Shown: positions 1 through 8,428, counted from the stretch's first letter. The stretch: DNA of 37,267 bases from JAYQKL01 sp049889535 (GCA_049889535.1 JBMHDF010000012.1:1-37267); one strand, 5' to 3'. A program made the numbers and translations. The notes: a model not told the origin generated them from the letters alone.

Positions 1-249
<249 letters not shown>

Positions 250-296
250 ATTGTTCTCATTTTCTCCATTTGTTAAATATTTGATTTTATCTTTTG

Positions 297-418
297 CCGG
301 CTTGGTGGCTATGGCGAAGCGCCTAAACCCGATCCCATCCCGAACTCGGCCGTTAAACGCTTCAGCGCTGATGGTACTGCATCTTAAGGTGTGGAAGAGT
401 AAGTCGCTGCCAGGCCTG
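297..418 (+). rRNA. rrf: 5S rRNA
   Basis: About 120 bases with the conserved 5S core cccgatcccatcccgaactc at 333-352. The terminal helix pairs the 5' end (gccggcttgg, from 296) with the 3' end (ccaggcctgc, to 419), with one mismatch. Ends are set by that helix and may be off by one or two bases. It lies between 23S and tRNA-fMet in the same operon. Confidence 0.95.
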
Positions 419-538
419 CTAAAGATAAAATTTTATATGATATGCCAGATTGACATCTCTTCTTTGCAACTCTCTCCCTTGCGCTTTATTTTTTATTCCG
501 CTTGCGGAGAGCGACCCTTTTATCGCCTCAAGTGGGCA

Positions 539-681
539 TAAGGCGCACTAAGGCAACAAGCCTAAGTGCTTTTAACGCCTCAAAGAGGGCGTAAGGCGCA
601 CTAAGGCAACAAGCCTAAGTGCTTTTAACGCCTCAAAGAGGGCGTAAGGCGCACTAAGGCAACAAGCCTAAGTGCTTTTAA

Positions 682-684
<3 letters not shown>
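539..684 (+). repeat. 53-bp tandem palindromic repeat, 2.75 copies
   Basis: Copies start at 539, 592 and 645. The third is cut short at 684, where it runs into tRNA-fMet. Copies are identical where they overlap, and a diverged partial unit precedes them at about 520-538. Each unit can form a hairpin: gcact-a-aggc, loop aacaa, gcct-a-agtgc. Related sequence recurs inverted at 961-971 (tagtgcgcctt). The array sits inside the rRNA operon transcript between 5S and tRNA-fMet, so it should be transcribed. Its function is unknown. Confidence 0.93.
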
Positions 685-758
<74 letters not shown>

Positions 759-765
759 AATCTCA

Positions 766-789
766 AGCCCCATTATGGGGCTTTTTTTT
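766..789 (+). terminator. Intrinsic terminator of the rRNA operon
   Basis: The stem agcccc/ggggct with loop attat is followed by eight T residues. It lies 8 bases after the CCA end of tRNA-fMet, where the rRNA operon transcript should end. Confidence 0.9.
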
Positions 790-795
790 ATTTTA

Positions 796-996
796 CGGGT
801 GGCGCAGCCCGTTCGCGGGGCAAAAGCACCTCGTGCTTTTGCTGCTCCCGCTCACCTCGTCAGGCTCATAAGCTGAAGGGTGAGGGCGTCAGAAAATGCC
901 GCAGGCATTTTCAGCCCGAACGGTTCACGCTATAAGCACTTATCGAGTGGGAACGAGATTTAGTGCGCCTTGCGCCTTTTATGGAATCCTACCCCC
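796..996 (+). pseudogene. tRNA-fMet pseudogene split by palindromic insertions
   Basis: Three blocks match the intact tRNA-fMet in order. Bases 796-811 match the acceptor/D-arm (cgggtggcgcagcccg), 855-879 match the whole anticodon arm with loop ctcataa, and 985-996 match the T-arm 3' half (aatcctaccccc). Between blocks 1 and 2 is a 43-base insertion with nested hairpins (gcgggg..ctcccgc around gcaaaagcac-ctc-gtgcttttgc). Between blocks 2 and 3 is an insertion of about 105 bases with another nested palindrome (880-928) and an inverted piece of the 53-bp repeat (961-971). There is no acceptor 3' strand or CCA, so it cannot give a normal tRNA. Most likely it is a duplicated tRNA invaded by repeat elements. 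Confidence 0.8.
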
Positions 997-999
997 TTA

Positions 1000-1035
1000 T
1001 CAGGAATAGCCTCAGGAATAGCCTCAGGAATAGCC
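1000..1035 (-). repeat. 12-bp tandem repeat, three copies, over the SDR stop codon
   Basis: The unit tcaggaatagcc starts at 1000, 1012 and 1024. On the minus strand each unit reads GGC TAT TCC TGA, that is Gly-Tyr-Ser-stop, so the last three codons and the stop of the 1024-1869 gene are repeated twice more after it. This looks like replication slippage. Confidence 0.92.
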
Positions 1036-1869
1036 AAAGCCATCGCCCGTGACGATAGGGGCGACAGTCCACTGATTGCTTGGGGTGCGATACCAGCCAG
1101 CCGCCGCCAACGCACCGCCATCAAGATTAATTGTTGTGCCGTTTACCCATGCTGACATATCAGACGCTAAAAACAACGCACAGCCGGCCGCATCTGAAGG
1201 TTTGCCAAAGCGACCAGAAGGGTTCCAGCGTGGTATATGGTCTTTATGTTGTTCAGGCGTCATAGCAACAGGTGAGACCTGTTCCGTTTCGGTGGTTTCA
1301 GGCGCAATCGCATTAACGCGAACGCCATGCGGCCCTAAGTCTAATGCCAGGCTGCGGGTGAAACCGGTAATGGCATGTTTAAACGCTGAATAAACAACAG
1401 CAGTAGGGATGCCGCGAAAGGCTTCAATAGAAGAAATGTTAATAATACTGCCACCTGCCCCCGCTTTTTCCATGAGCGGAATAGCGGCGCGTGTGACTTT
1501 AAACATAGAGTTTAAATTGGCATTGAAAAGCGCGTCTATTTCATCATCAGTAAATTCTTTAAACGGCTTAATCAGCTCTAAAAAATCGCCAACATTATTG
1601 ACCAAAATATTCAGCTGCCCAAAATGCTGGTCAATATTTGACATCATTTCTTGAACCTGTTCGCTCACCGTGACATCTGTATGAGCGACCATCACCTCAT
1701 AGCCCTTTTGTTTAAAATCGCTTTCTATGCTCTCACATCGGTTTTTATCTTTATCAGCAATGATGGTTTTGGCGCCATGAAGGGCAAAGGCTTCGGCTAT
1801 AGCGCGCCCAATACCAGCCCCGCCGCCAGTGATAAGTGCAATTTTTCCTTTGAGATTAGCGGCATCCAT
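1024..1869 (-). CDS. SDR family NAD(P)-dependent oxidoreductase
   Basis: A cytoplasmic dehydrogenase or reductase of the classical short-chain family, 281 residues. The nucleotide-binding motif TGGGAGIG is at 14-21, NNVG at 91-94, and the catalytic triad is Ser147, Tyr160 and Lys164 (YSAFK). The C-terminal tail is about 25 residues longer than a minimal SDR and ends in GYS. ATG at 1869 is preceded by aaaaaggagattctt, a good ribosome binding site. It lies downstream of the GH16 gene on the same strand with a gap of 78 bases, so co-transcription is possible. The substrate cannot be read from sequence; sugar or secondary alcohol dehydrogenases share this layout. Confidence 0.93.
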   Translation of the reverse strand: MDAANLKGKIALITGGGAGIGRAIAEAFALHGAKTIIADKDKNRCESIESDFKQKGYEVMVAHTDVTVSEQVQEMMSNIDQHFGQLNILVNNVGDFLELIKPFKEFTDDEIDALFNANLNSMFKVTRAAIPLMEKAGAGGSIINISSIEAFRGIPTAVVYSAFKHAITGFTRSLALDLGPHGVRVNAIAPETTETEQVSPVAMTPEQHKDHIPRWNPSGRFGKPSDAAGCALFLASDMSAWVNGTTINLDGGALAAAGWYRTPSNQWTVAPIVTGDGFGYS

Positions 1870-1947
1870 AAGAATCTCCTTTTTGATAAATGGTCAGTGA
1901 CAAGCTTCATTTACTATAGAGAAACTTGGGTCGTTATCAATAATGGG

Positions 1948-2910
1948 TTATTTGATAGATGCAGCTTGCGCGCATGAGCCAGGGCCAGTTGAGCATTTAT
2001 AGACACGGACATAATCCACAATAAGGGCTTTTGGAAAACCCTCAAGGCTGACCCCGCCCTGATTTTGATATTCTGGCCAATTACCACCAATCGCAAGATT
2101 GAGGATTAAATGAAATTTCTGGTCAAATGGCGCGTGTGGGTTATCGCGGGCTGAGGGGTGGCGGCTATACCAGTCTTGCGCCTTAATCGTTGCATAGGCG
2201 GTGTCATTGATAAGCCAAGTAATGCTTTCTGGCCCCCATTCTAGGGCATAAGTATTGAAGGCTTGAAAATTGACCAGTTCAATTGCGTTTACTTTTGAGC
2301 CTTTGCGGGGCCATTTTTCAGAAAAATAAACTGACCCATAAACTCTATTTTCAACTTTGCCCGTGCAGTTTTTGCAGTCCGTGCCAAGGTTGATGGCTTC
2401 CATAATATCGATTTCGCCCGAATGCGGCCAGTCGCCATAAACACTCTCAGTGGGTAACATCCAAAAAGCGGGCCAAACACCTTGCCCTATAGGCAGCTTT
2501 ATGCGGGCCTCAATGCGGCCATATTTTATATCAAGCTTGCCGCGGGTCTGTATCCGCGCCGAAATGAAGTTTTTGCCATTGGGTAAATCATTTTGTGGGT
2601 GAGCAATAAGAAATAAAAGCCCATCTATCAAACGGATAGTGCTTTGATCTTCAAGATAACATTGGCGTTCTTGATTGCCGCCGCCAAAACAAGCATGACG
2701 ACCATAGCTATCATTCAGGTTCCATTTATTCTTATCCAGCAATTCCCCATCAAATTCATCAGACCAAATTTGTTTCCAGCCCGTCGGCTCTTGATTGGAC
2801 AGTGTTGTAACCGCCAGCTCTTTTTCGTCTGTAGCAGCGTAAAGCGGGTCTAGGTAAGCCAAAGCTATAAACAAAGACCATAATAGAAAAGAATGAAGGC
2901 GGTTGGGCAT
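1948..2910 (-). CDS. Secreted GH16 glycoside hydrolase (laminarinase-like)
   Basis: Probably an exported endo-beta-glucanase that cuts beta-1,3 (or mixed) glucans such as algal laminarin. The protein has 320 residues. A signal peptide covers residues 1-25, with probable cleavage after PLYA. The GH16 catalytic motif GEIDIMEA is at 165-172, with nucleophile Glu166, Asp168 and acid/base Glu171, and the aromatic subsite strand WPAFWML precedes it. The insertion-bearing ExDxxE form is typical of laminarinases rather than lichenases. A TTG five codons upstream (2925) opens the frame, but gagg lies about 11 bases before the ATG at 2910 and the signal peptide fits better from there. There is no carbohydrate-binding module, and no TonB or SusC-like partner is nearby, so it is not in a recognisable utilisation locus. 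Confidence 0.93.
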   Translation of the reverse strand: MPNRLHSFLLWSLFIALAYLDPLYAATDEKELAVTTLSNQEPTGWKQIWSDEFDGELLDKNKWNLNDSYGRHACFGGGNQERQCYLEDQSTIRLIDGLLFLIAHPQNDLPNGKNFISARIQTRGKLDIKYGRIEARIKLPIGQGVWPAFWMLPTESVYGDWPHSGEIDIMEAINLGTDCKNCTGKVENRVYGSVYFSEKWPRKGSKVNAIELVNFQAFNTYALEWGPESITWLINDTAYATIKAQDWYSRHPSARDNPHAPFDQKFHLILNLAIGGNWPEYQNQGGVSLEGFPKALIVDYVRVYKCSTGPGSCAQAASIK

Positions 2911-3079
2911 GATGTAAATCCTCAAAGCTATTTATCAGACTAAATGATTCTTCTCTTAATCATTGAATGCACAAATACAAGACAGCTAAAATTTAAAACA
3001 GCTGTGAAGCATTGTGTTTCTAGGTTGGGCGTGACATGCTCATATAAAGATTGCGTTTTGAACGATTGGGGAGGCTGAT

Positions 3080-3949
3080 ATGCAGCGCCAAGATTTAATA
3101 CCCGTATGTGTGGCTTATATTTTTACGCTTGCCGGTGCTTACGCCGCCCTAGATTTTTTTAATTATGGGCCATTGTTGGATGGGTTCCTCGCGGATTTGG
3201 TCGGTACAGTTTTAATTTTCCTGTTTGGGCGGTTTTACAATAATGCCAGTTTCTATGATGCTTATTGGAGCGTGATTCCGCCGCTTTTGGCGGTTTATTG
3301 GGCGTGTGAAGCGGTCAGCGAAGCGGTGGACCCGACCCGTCAATGGTTGGTGATTGCGTTGGTGACATATTGGGCGGTGCGCCTGACCGCCAATTGGGCT
3401 TGGCACTGGCCAGGTTTAAGTCATGAGGATTGGCGCTATCAACCCATTCGCGATAAGGCTGGAAAATGGGCTTTATGGGCTGATTTTAGTGGTATTCATT
3501 TATTCCCGACTTTGATTGTTTTTGCGGCTTGTCTGCCGATTTATGCTGCCGTGAGTTTGGGCGAAGCGCCCTTAAACTGGCTGGACTATGTGGCGGCATT
3601 GGTGACTTTTGGGGCCATCACGCTTGAAATGATTGCTGATTTGCAATTGCATCGCTTTGCCAAAAACAAACAGACAGGCGATATTATTAAAACAGGGGTT
3701 TGGCAATATTCCCGCCATCCAAATTATTTGGGCGAGTTTGGGTTTTGGCTAGGCCTTATGTTGTTTGGTCTGGCGGCATATCCGCAAGGCTGGTGGTGGA
3801 TGATACCGGGCGCGCTGGCCATGTTGGCCATGTTTGTTTATGTCAGCATTCCGCTTATGGATGAGCGCAGTTGCATGCGGCGTAAAAATTATGCAGCGCA
3901 TATGGAAGCTGTGCCGGCCTTATTTCCGCGTCTCTTTTTTAAAAAATAG
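3080..3949 (+). CDS. DUF1295 integral membrane protein, steroid 5-alpha-reductase-like
   Basis: A 289-residue membrane protein with several hydrophobic helices. The C-terminal signature GVWQYSRHPNYLGE (about 217-230) is the NADPH-binding motif shared by DUF1295, steroid 5-alpha reductases and isoprenylcysteine methyltransferases. Known relatives reduce steroid-type double bonds or methylate; the substrate here is unknown. ATG at 3080 follows ggggaggctgat, a strong ribosome binding site. The next gene starts 8 bases after the stop, so the two form an operon with an FAD/NAD oxidoreductase that could supply electrons (inference). Confidence 0.9.
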   Translation: MQRQDLIPVCVAYIFTLAGAYAALDFFNYGPLLDGFLADLVGTVLIFLFGRFYNNASFYDAYWSVIPPLLAVYWACEAVSEAVDPTRQWLVIALVTYWAVRLTANWAWHWPGLSHEDWRYQPIRDKAGKWALWADFSGIHLFPTLIVFAACLPIYAAVSLGEAPLNWLDYVAALVTFGAITLEMIADLQLHRFAKNKQTGDIIKTGVWQYSRHPNYLGEFGFWLGLMLFGLAAYPQGWWWMIPGALAMLAMFVYVSIPLMDERSCMRRKNYAAHMEAVPALFPRLFFKK

Positions 3950-3957
3950 GAGACGAT

Positions 3958-5088
3958 ATGTCAGCGCGACAACGCATTGTCATTATCGGCTTTGGAGATA
4001 CAGGTCTGCTTGTCGCAGCGCATCTGAAGAAGCGTTATGAAATTGTCGCGATTTCGCCAAAGCCTTTAATGGTGAGCGGGCAAGAGCTTGGCACGCGTTT
4101 GGCGCGCCCGCAATTCTGGCAAGATTTATATATGCTCGGTTTTGATCGCTATAAAGCATTGCAAGGTGTTGAGATTGTGCATGGTAAAGCGCTGTCGCTC
4201 AATTTGGCTGACCAGCTTGTCATTAGCGAATTGTCTGATGGCACCATGCGAGAAGATGAATATGATGCTTTGGTGATTGCGACTGGCACACAAAATGGTT
4301 TTTGGCGCACGCCGCATATTGAAACTCAAGAGCAGATTGAAAAAGCCATTGCCCATCAGGCCAGGCTGTGTCGTGAGGCGCAGCATATTGCTATTATTGG
4401 CGGTGGGCCAAGCGGGGTAAGCGCGGCGGCAAATTTGAAACAGACCTATCCAGATAAACAAGTTGATTTATATTTTAGTCGGGCGGAGGCATTGCCCGAT
4501 TATCACCCAAAAACGCGGGCGCAGATTATGGCTGAATTGGCCGCGCTTGATGTGGGGCTGCACCCGCATCATCGTGCCAAGCGGCCTGCGCGTATGAATC
4601 ATTTGGCTTTGACACAAGGTCAGGTGGATTTTGAAACCGGGCAGGACAAAATTCAGGCTGATTTAGTTTTATGGACCATTGGCGCGCGCAAGCCCAATAG
4701 CCAGTTTTTGCCGCCAGAATTATTAACGCCTGATGGTTTTGTGCGCACAAATGCATTTTTGCAATGTCCGGAAGCGACGGGGGTTTTTGCGATTGGGGAT
4801 ATTGCCGATACCGACCCGAACCGAAGCTCTGCCCGCAATGCAGGATTTTTAATCTTGGCCAAAAATATTCAGGCCTATTTGGCGAACAAGCCTCATAAAA
4901 TGAAAAAATTTAGCGCGCCTCGCCATCGTTGGGGGTCTGTTTTGGGGGTGCAAAAAACAGGCATGAGCATTTATTCACCACAGGGTAAGCGCTTCCATTT
5001 AAGCCAATGGTGGGTGCTGAAAATGCTCTTCCCAATTTTCGTGTGGCGCTTAATCTATCGGGGTGTCAGTAAAGTAAAGCGACACTAA
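3958..5088 (+). CDS. FAD-dependent NAD(P)/disulfide-type oxidoreductase (NDH-2/AIF-like)
   Basis: A two-dinucleotide-domain flavoprotein of 376 residues. The FAD motif GFGDTG is at 11-16, the NAD(P) motif IGGGPSG near 144, and the second FAD contact GVFAIGDIADTDP near 275. There is no CxxxxC redox disulfide, which fits the apoptosis-inducing-factor or type II NADH dehydrogenase branch rather than thioredoxin or lipoamide reductases. The basic, hydrophobic C-terminus (about 350-376) could touch the membrane. A ribosome binding site taggagacgat precedes the ATG. It is paired with the DUF1295 gene and ends immediately against the convergent SnoaL-like gene. Confidence 0.9.
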   Translation: MSARQRIVIIGFGDTGLLVAAHLKKRYEIVAISPKPLMVSGQELGTRLARPQFWQDLYMLGFDRYKALQGVEIVHGKALSLNLADQLVISELSDGTMREDEYDALVIATGTQNGFWRTPHIETQEQIEKAIAHQARLCREAQHIAIIGGGPSGVSAAANLKQTYPDKQVDLYFSRAEALPDYHPKTRAQIMAELAALDVGLHPHHRAKRPARMNHLALTQGQVDFETGQDKIQADLVLWTIGARKPNSQFLPPELLTPDGFVRTNAFLQCPEATGVFAIGDIADTDPNRSSARNAGFLILAKNIQAYLANKPHKMKKFSAPRHRWGSVLGVQKTGMSIYSPQGKRFHLSQWWVLKMLFPIFVWRLIYRGVSKVKRH

Positions 5089-5517
5089 CTACCAGCTTGT
5101 ATCGGGCGACGGGTTATTCGTTGGCCCCCAAAAAGCATAAAATTGCGTGATTTTACCTGCCTCGTTAAAGGCCAGCGCGTCTAGCGTATCGACAAAGAAA
5201 ATGTCAGGACCAAATCCGTGCACGCGGGCGCGCATCGCCGCAGCGGCATAGAAACCTGCAACGCGGACCGCCCCCTCGACCCGCAATTCCAGCATGCCTG
5301 CGCTGGCCGCAAAAAACTCACGAATTTCGTCATGGCCGTGTCGTGCCTCTTCACCTACCGGATCAAAAAACTGCGCATTTTCATCAAATAAATTGATAAT
5401 GCCGTCTAAATCGCCCGCACTTAAAGCGGCGCAATAATCATGCAGCACTTTATTGACATGTTCAGCCGATGGCGGCGTGCCTTCTATTTTGTGTCCAAAT
5501 GGAATTTCTGGTGTCAT
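5089..5517 (-). CDS. NTF2/SnoaL-like protein (ketosteroid-isomerase fold)
   Basis: A 142-residue single-domain protein of the NTF2-like superfamily. The pattern of an N-terminal helix (VLHDYCAALSAGD), then NLFDENAQFFDPVG, then the G-H-D-E-I helix, then beta strands with FVDTLDALAFNEAGKI is typical of steroid delta-isomerase and SnoaL-like enzymes. I cannot assign the catalytic residues with certainty. ATG at 5517 follows gaggagaaaaag. It sits 43 bases downstream of an SDR gene on the same strand, so a shared pathway is likely but not proven. Confidence 0.88.
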   Translation of the reverse strand: MTPEIPFGHKIEGTPPSAEHVNKVLHDYCAALSAGDLDGIINLFDENAQFFDPVGEEARHGHDEIREFFAASAGMLELRVEGAVRVAGFYAAAAMRARVHGFGPDIFFVDTLDALAFNEAGKITQFYAFWGPTNNPSPDTSW

Positions 5518-5560
5518 CTTTTTCTCCTCTATCCCTGTCGTGAATATTTTTATATTTTCC

Positions 5561-6310
5561 TCAGCCGCTGATTATATAGCCGCCATCGACAACCAGCACT
5601 TGTCCGGTAATCCATGACGCGGCACTGTCGGTCATAAATAAAACAGCGCTGGCAATATCATCGGGTTCCCCCAAACGGCCAATTGGTGTGCGCGCAAGTG
5701 TGGGTTGCGTCCATTCATCATGTTCAAACATGGGCGAGGTCATCCCTGTTTTGGTTAACCCTGCAGCGACTGCATTCACCCGAATATTACGTTTGCCCAA
5801 ATCAACCGCCATGCTGCGCACCAGCCCCAGCAGCCCGGTTTTCGCTGCACCATAACCAAGCGTGACATCGACCCCCATAAAAGAAGTGACTGACGCAATT
5901 GATAATATGGAGCCGCCCCCTTGTATTGTGCTTTGCGCGATTTTGTCGGTGACCCCATGTGCCAGTCGATAGCCGCCAATCAAATGCATTTGCACAGCAC
6001 GGGCAAAAATATCAGGGTCATGCTCATCAAGGCCCTGCGCGGCAAAAGCAATACCTGCATTGTTCACCAGAATATCAAGCTTGTCGATGGTCTCTATCAG
6101 CGCGTCTATCGACTCATTATTTTCAATATCAAGTTGCTGATAGCTAAATGCGCTGAGGTCTTGCGGATAATCACTGGCTTGGGCGCGTGTGCCAGTGATG
6201 GTGACTTGCGCTCCTGCCGTGTGATATTGTTGTGCTATAGCAAAGCCAATGCCGCTTGTGCCGCCTGTGACCAAAACATGCGCGCCATTAAAATCAAATT
6301 TAAGTGCCAT
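5561..6310 (-). CDS. SDR family oxidoreductase
   Basis: A classical short-chain dehydrogenase of 249 residues, the usual family length. TGGTSGIG is at 15-22, NNAG at 83-86, and the triad is Ser140, Tyr153 and Lys157 (YGAAK). The C-terminal ASWITGQVLVVDGGYI matches the family end. ATG at 6310 is preceded by agggagattttt. It forms an apparent operon with the SnoaL-like gene downstream and is divergent from the Old Yellow Enzyme homologue. FabG-like and hydroxysteroid-dehydrogenase-like members cannot be told apart here. Confidence 0.94.
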   Translation of the reverse strand: MALKFDFNGAHVLVTGGTSGIGFAIAQQYHTAGAQVTITGTRAQASDYPQDLSAFSYQQLDIENNESIDALIETIDKLDILVNNAGIAFAAQGLDEHDPDIFARAVQMHLIGGYRLAHGVTDKIAQSTIQGGGSILSIASVTSFMGVDVTLGYGAAKTGLLGLVRSMAVDLGKRNIRVNAVAAGLTKTGMTSPMFEHDEWTQPTLARTPIGRLGEPDDIASAVLFMTDSAASWITGQVLVVDGGYIISG

Positions 6311-6427
6311 AAAAATCTCCCTTGCTCAAAATTCTAAGGGCAAAAATATTATTTGGTAAAGCATAAGTTTTGCTTTTATCGCCATAATGGCGTTAAATGT
6401 GAATAAATATAAAAAAAGGGAGGGGAT

Positions 6428-7633
6428 ATGAAAGCTTTTACACCAGCTAAATTAGGCAAATTAGAACTTAAAAATCGGGTTTTAAAGGCGGCTACATTTG
6501 AGGGTATGTCCCCTGATGGTGTGCCAAGTGACCAGCTTTTAGCTTTTCATGAAAGATTGGCTCAAGGTGGGTTGGCGATGACCACGCTGGGTTATTGCAC
6601 TACTGAAGCTGACGGGCGCATTATGGAAAGCATGTTGTATTTGCATGAGGAAGTTCGTGGCCGCTTAAAGGAGCTGATTTCGCGCGTGCATCAGGCGGGG
6701 GCTAAAGTTTCAGGGCAAATGACGCATTGTGGGCATTTTTCGAAAAATAAAAAATTGCAACGCGTGACCAACCCCAAAGGCCCATCACGCCAGTTTAATC
6801 CGCTTGGTATGATTGCGGGGCGCCCCTTTGCGGGGGAAATGGACCATGCTGATATTGATTATATGGTACAGACCTATCGTGATGCGGCGCGTTATATGCG
6901 CGAGACGGGTTTTGATGCCATCGAAATTCACTTTGGCCATGGCTATGGCTTATCTCAATTTATGAGTCCTAAAACCAATAAGCGCACAGATGAATATGGC
7001 GGATCGCTGGTTAATCGTATGCGCCTGCCCTTGCGGGTTCTTGATGCCGTGAAAGACGAAGCGGGCGATTTACCTGTTTTGGGTAAAATCAGTATGACTG
7101 ATGGCGTCAAGGGCGGCATTGATTGGGAAGAAGGCTTTGAAACAGCCCGAATTTTTGACAAAGCAGGTATTGACGGCCTCATCACCAGCGCTGGTACAAG
7201 CAGCTTTAACCCCATGATTATGTTTCGCGGCAATAGCATTAATGATGGCATGGTAGAAATGGAAAAAAACCCTTTAGTGAAATTTGGTCTTAAAATGGTC
7301 GGGCCATTTTTGTATAAAAACTACCCCTATCATGAGCTTTATTTGCGTGAAGAGGCGCAACGCATTAATCAGGCTGTTGAATGTCCGGTGATTTATATTG
7401 GCGGCTGTTCTACGCGTGAAAGCCTTGATGCGATTATGAATGAGGGGTTTGAATTTGTGCAGCTTGGACGGGCTTTATTAAAAGATCCGGATTTTGTTAA
7501 AAATGCGCAAGCCAAAGATAATTATGTCAGTGGTTGCATTCATTGTAATCGCTGTGTGCCATTGATTGATCACCCTGATGGTATTCGCTGTGTGTTAAAT
7601 GACCAGCCAGAGAAGGAGCGCGCTCATGCATAA
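6428..7633 (+). CDS. Old Yellow Enzyme-type NADH:flavin oxidoreductase with C-terminal Cys cluster
   Basis: An FMN TIM-barrel enoate/ene reductase of 401 residues. The active-site strand EIHFGHGYGLSQFMSP and the following TDEYGGS are hallmark motifs. After the barrel are four cysteines, C370, C373, C376 and C388 (CIHCNRC, then 11 residues, then C). They resemble the 4Fe-4S site of 2,4-dienoyl-CoA reductase, but the FAD/NADPH half of that enzyme is absent. The ribosome binding site is gggaggggat before the ATG. The stop overlaps the next gene's start by 8 bases, so the two are translationally linked. The substrate is unknown. Confidence 0.92.
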   Translation: MKAFTPAKLGKLELKNRVLKAATFEGMSPDGVPSDQLLAFHERLAQGGLAMTTLGYCTTEADGRIMESMLYLHEEVRGRLKELISRVHQAGAKVSGQMTHCGHFSKNKKLQRVTNPKGPSRQFNPLGMIAGRPFAGEMDHADIDYMVQTYRDAARYMRETGFDAIEIHFGHGYGLSQFMSPKTNKRTDEYGGSLVNRMRLPLRVLDAVKDEAGDLPVLGKISMTDGVKGGIDWEEGFETARIFDKAGIDGLITSAGTSSFNPMIMFRGNSINDGMVEMEKNPLVKFGLKMVGPFLYKNYPYHELYLREEAQRINQAVECPVIYIGGCSTRESLDAIMNEGFEFVQLGRALLKDPDFVKNAQAKDNYVSGCIHCNRCVPLIDHPDGIRCVLNDQPEKERAHA

Positions 7634-8009
7634 TGCGATTATCATTCGACGTATGGAAGCAACGGCGATTTTCCTCGCCGGCTTATTTGCCTATCAGCAA
7701 TTGGGGTTTTCTTGGGGGTTGTTCGCGGCTCTTTTCTTTGTGCCTGATTTGGCTTTATTTGGTTATGCGCTGGGCAAAAATTTTGGCAATCGCTTGTATA
7801 ACACAACGCATTTTTTCGCATTGCCGATGGGTTTATTGGTGGCGGCGCTTTTGGGCGGGCAACAGGAATTACTGCCCTATGCGTTAATTTGGGGTTCACA
7901 TATTGCCTTTGACCGCATGCTTGGCTGGGGGCTGAAAACGACAAGCTTTTATCATACGGATATGGGGGATAAAAAAGTCAGCCCGCGCGCTGGTTTTCTA
8001 AAACCCTAA
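7626..8009 (+). CDS. DUF4260 family membrane protein
   Basis: A small integral membrane protein of 127 residues with about four hydrophobic segments. The motifs FFVPDLALFGYALG, the following YNTTHF and HIAFDRMLGWGLK match the DUF4260 family pattern; the family function is unknown. An upstream in-frame start at 7599 exists, but ATG at 7626 has aaggag 9-14 bases before it, within the end of the upstream gene. It overlaps the Old Yellow Enzyme gene by 8 bases. Confidence 0.9.
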   Translation: MHNAIIIRRMEATAIFLAGLFAYQQLGFSWGLFAALFFVPDLALFGYALGKNFGNRLYNTTHFFALPMGLLVAALLGGQQELLPYALIWGSHIAFDRMLGWGLKTTSFYHTDMGDKKVSPRAGFLKP

Positions 8010-8062
8010 TTGGACTGGTCAAAATTGGCGTTTGGCCTATCTATCATGATAGGAGATGCGTC

Positions 8063-8428
8063 ATGGATAAAGTAATTGTACGCGTGGAAAAAGGCCTGTT
8101 GATTTTTATCGCCTTTGCCACTCTATATGCGGCTTTAGAAGAAGCCTTTTTTATATTCCAAAATAAACATGTTGAATTGGCAGATTTGCTGCTTTTGTTT
8201 ATTTATACAGAGGTTTTGGGCATGATTGCCGCGTTTTATCGCAGCAGTAAAATACCCATTACTTTACCGCTTTTTATTGCAATGACGGCGTTAAGCCGAA
8301 TGATTATTTTGCAAGGCAAGGGCGTGGATACCATTAATTTGCTTTATGAGGCGGGGGCAATTTTGTTGATTTCACTCGCTTGTTTGGTTATCCGCTATCG
8401 TCCAAGCTCACAAGAAGATGTTGAATAA
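8063..8428 (+). CDS. psiE: PsiE-like phosphate-starvation-inducible membrane protein
   Basis: A 121-residue protein with four hydrophobic segments, slightly shorter than E. coli PsiE (about 136). The order of an N-terminal helix, a conserved polar stretch FQNKHVELADLLLLFIYTEVL, and a basic loop AAFYRSSKIPITLP fits the PsiE family, whose biochemical role is unknown. The Shine-Dalgarno aggag (8051-8055) overlaps a perfect 12-base palindrome ctatcatgatag (8041-8052), which could hide the ribosome binding site or be an operator. I see no Pho box here, although the pho/pst cluster lies 20 kb away. Confidence 0.82.
   Translation: MDKVIVRVEKGLLIFIAFATLYAALEEAFFIFQNKHVELADLLLLFIYTEVLGMIAAFYRSSKIPITLPLFIAMTALSRMIILQGKGVDTINLLYEAGAILLISLACLVIRYRPSSQEDVE

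Noticed and set aside
251..541. Plus-strand ORF of 96 codons
   Set aside because: It runs through the 5S rRNA gene and has no ribosome binding site.
796..996. Functional split or intron-containing tRNA
   Set aside because: The acceptor 3' strand and CCA are missing, the anticodon stem has a broken pair, and the insertions are not at known intron positions.
8041..8052. Pho box upstream of psiE
   Set aside because: The 12-base palindrome ctatcatgatag does not have the CTGTCAT direct-repeat form, so it is not a PhoB site.
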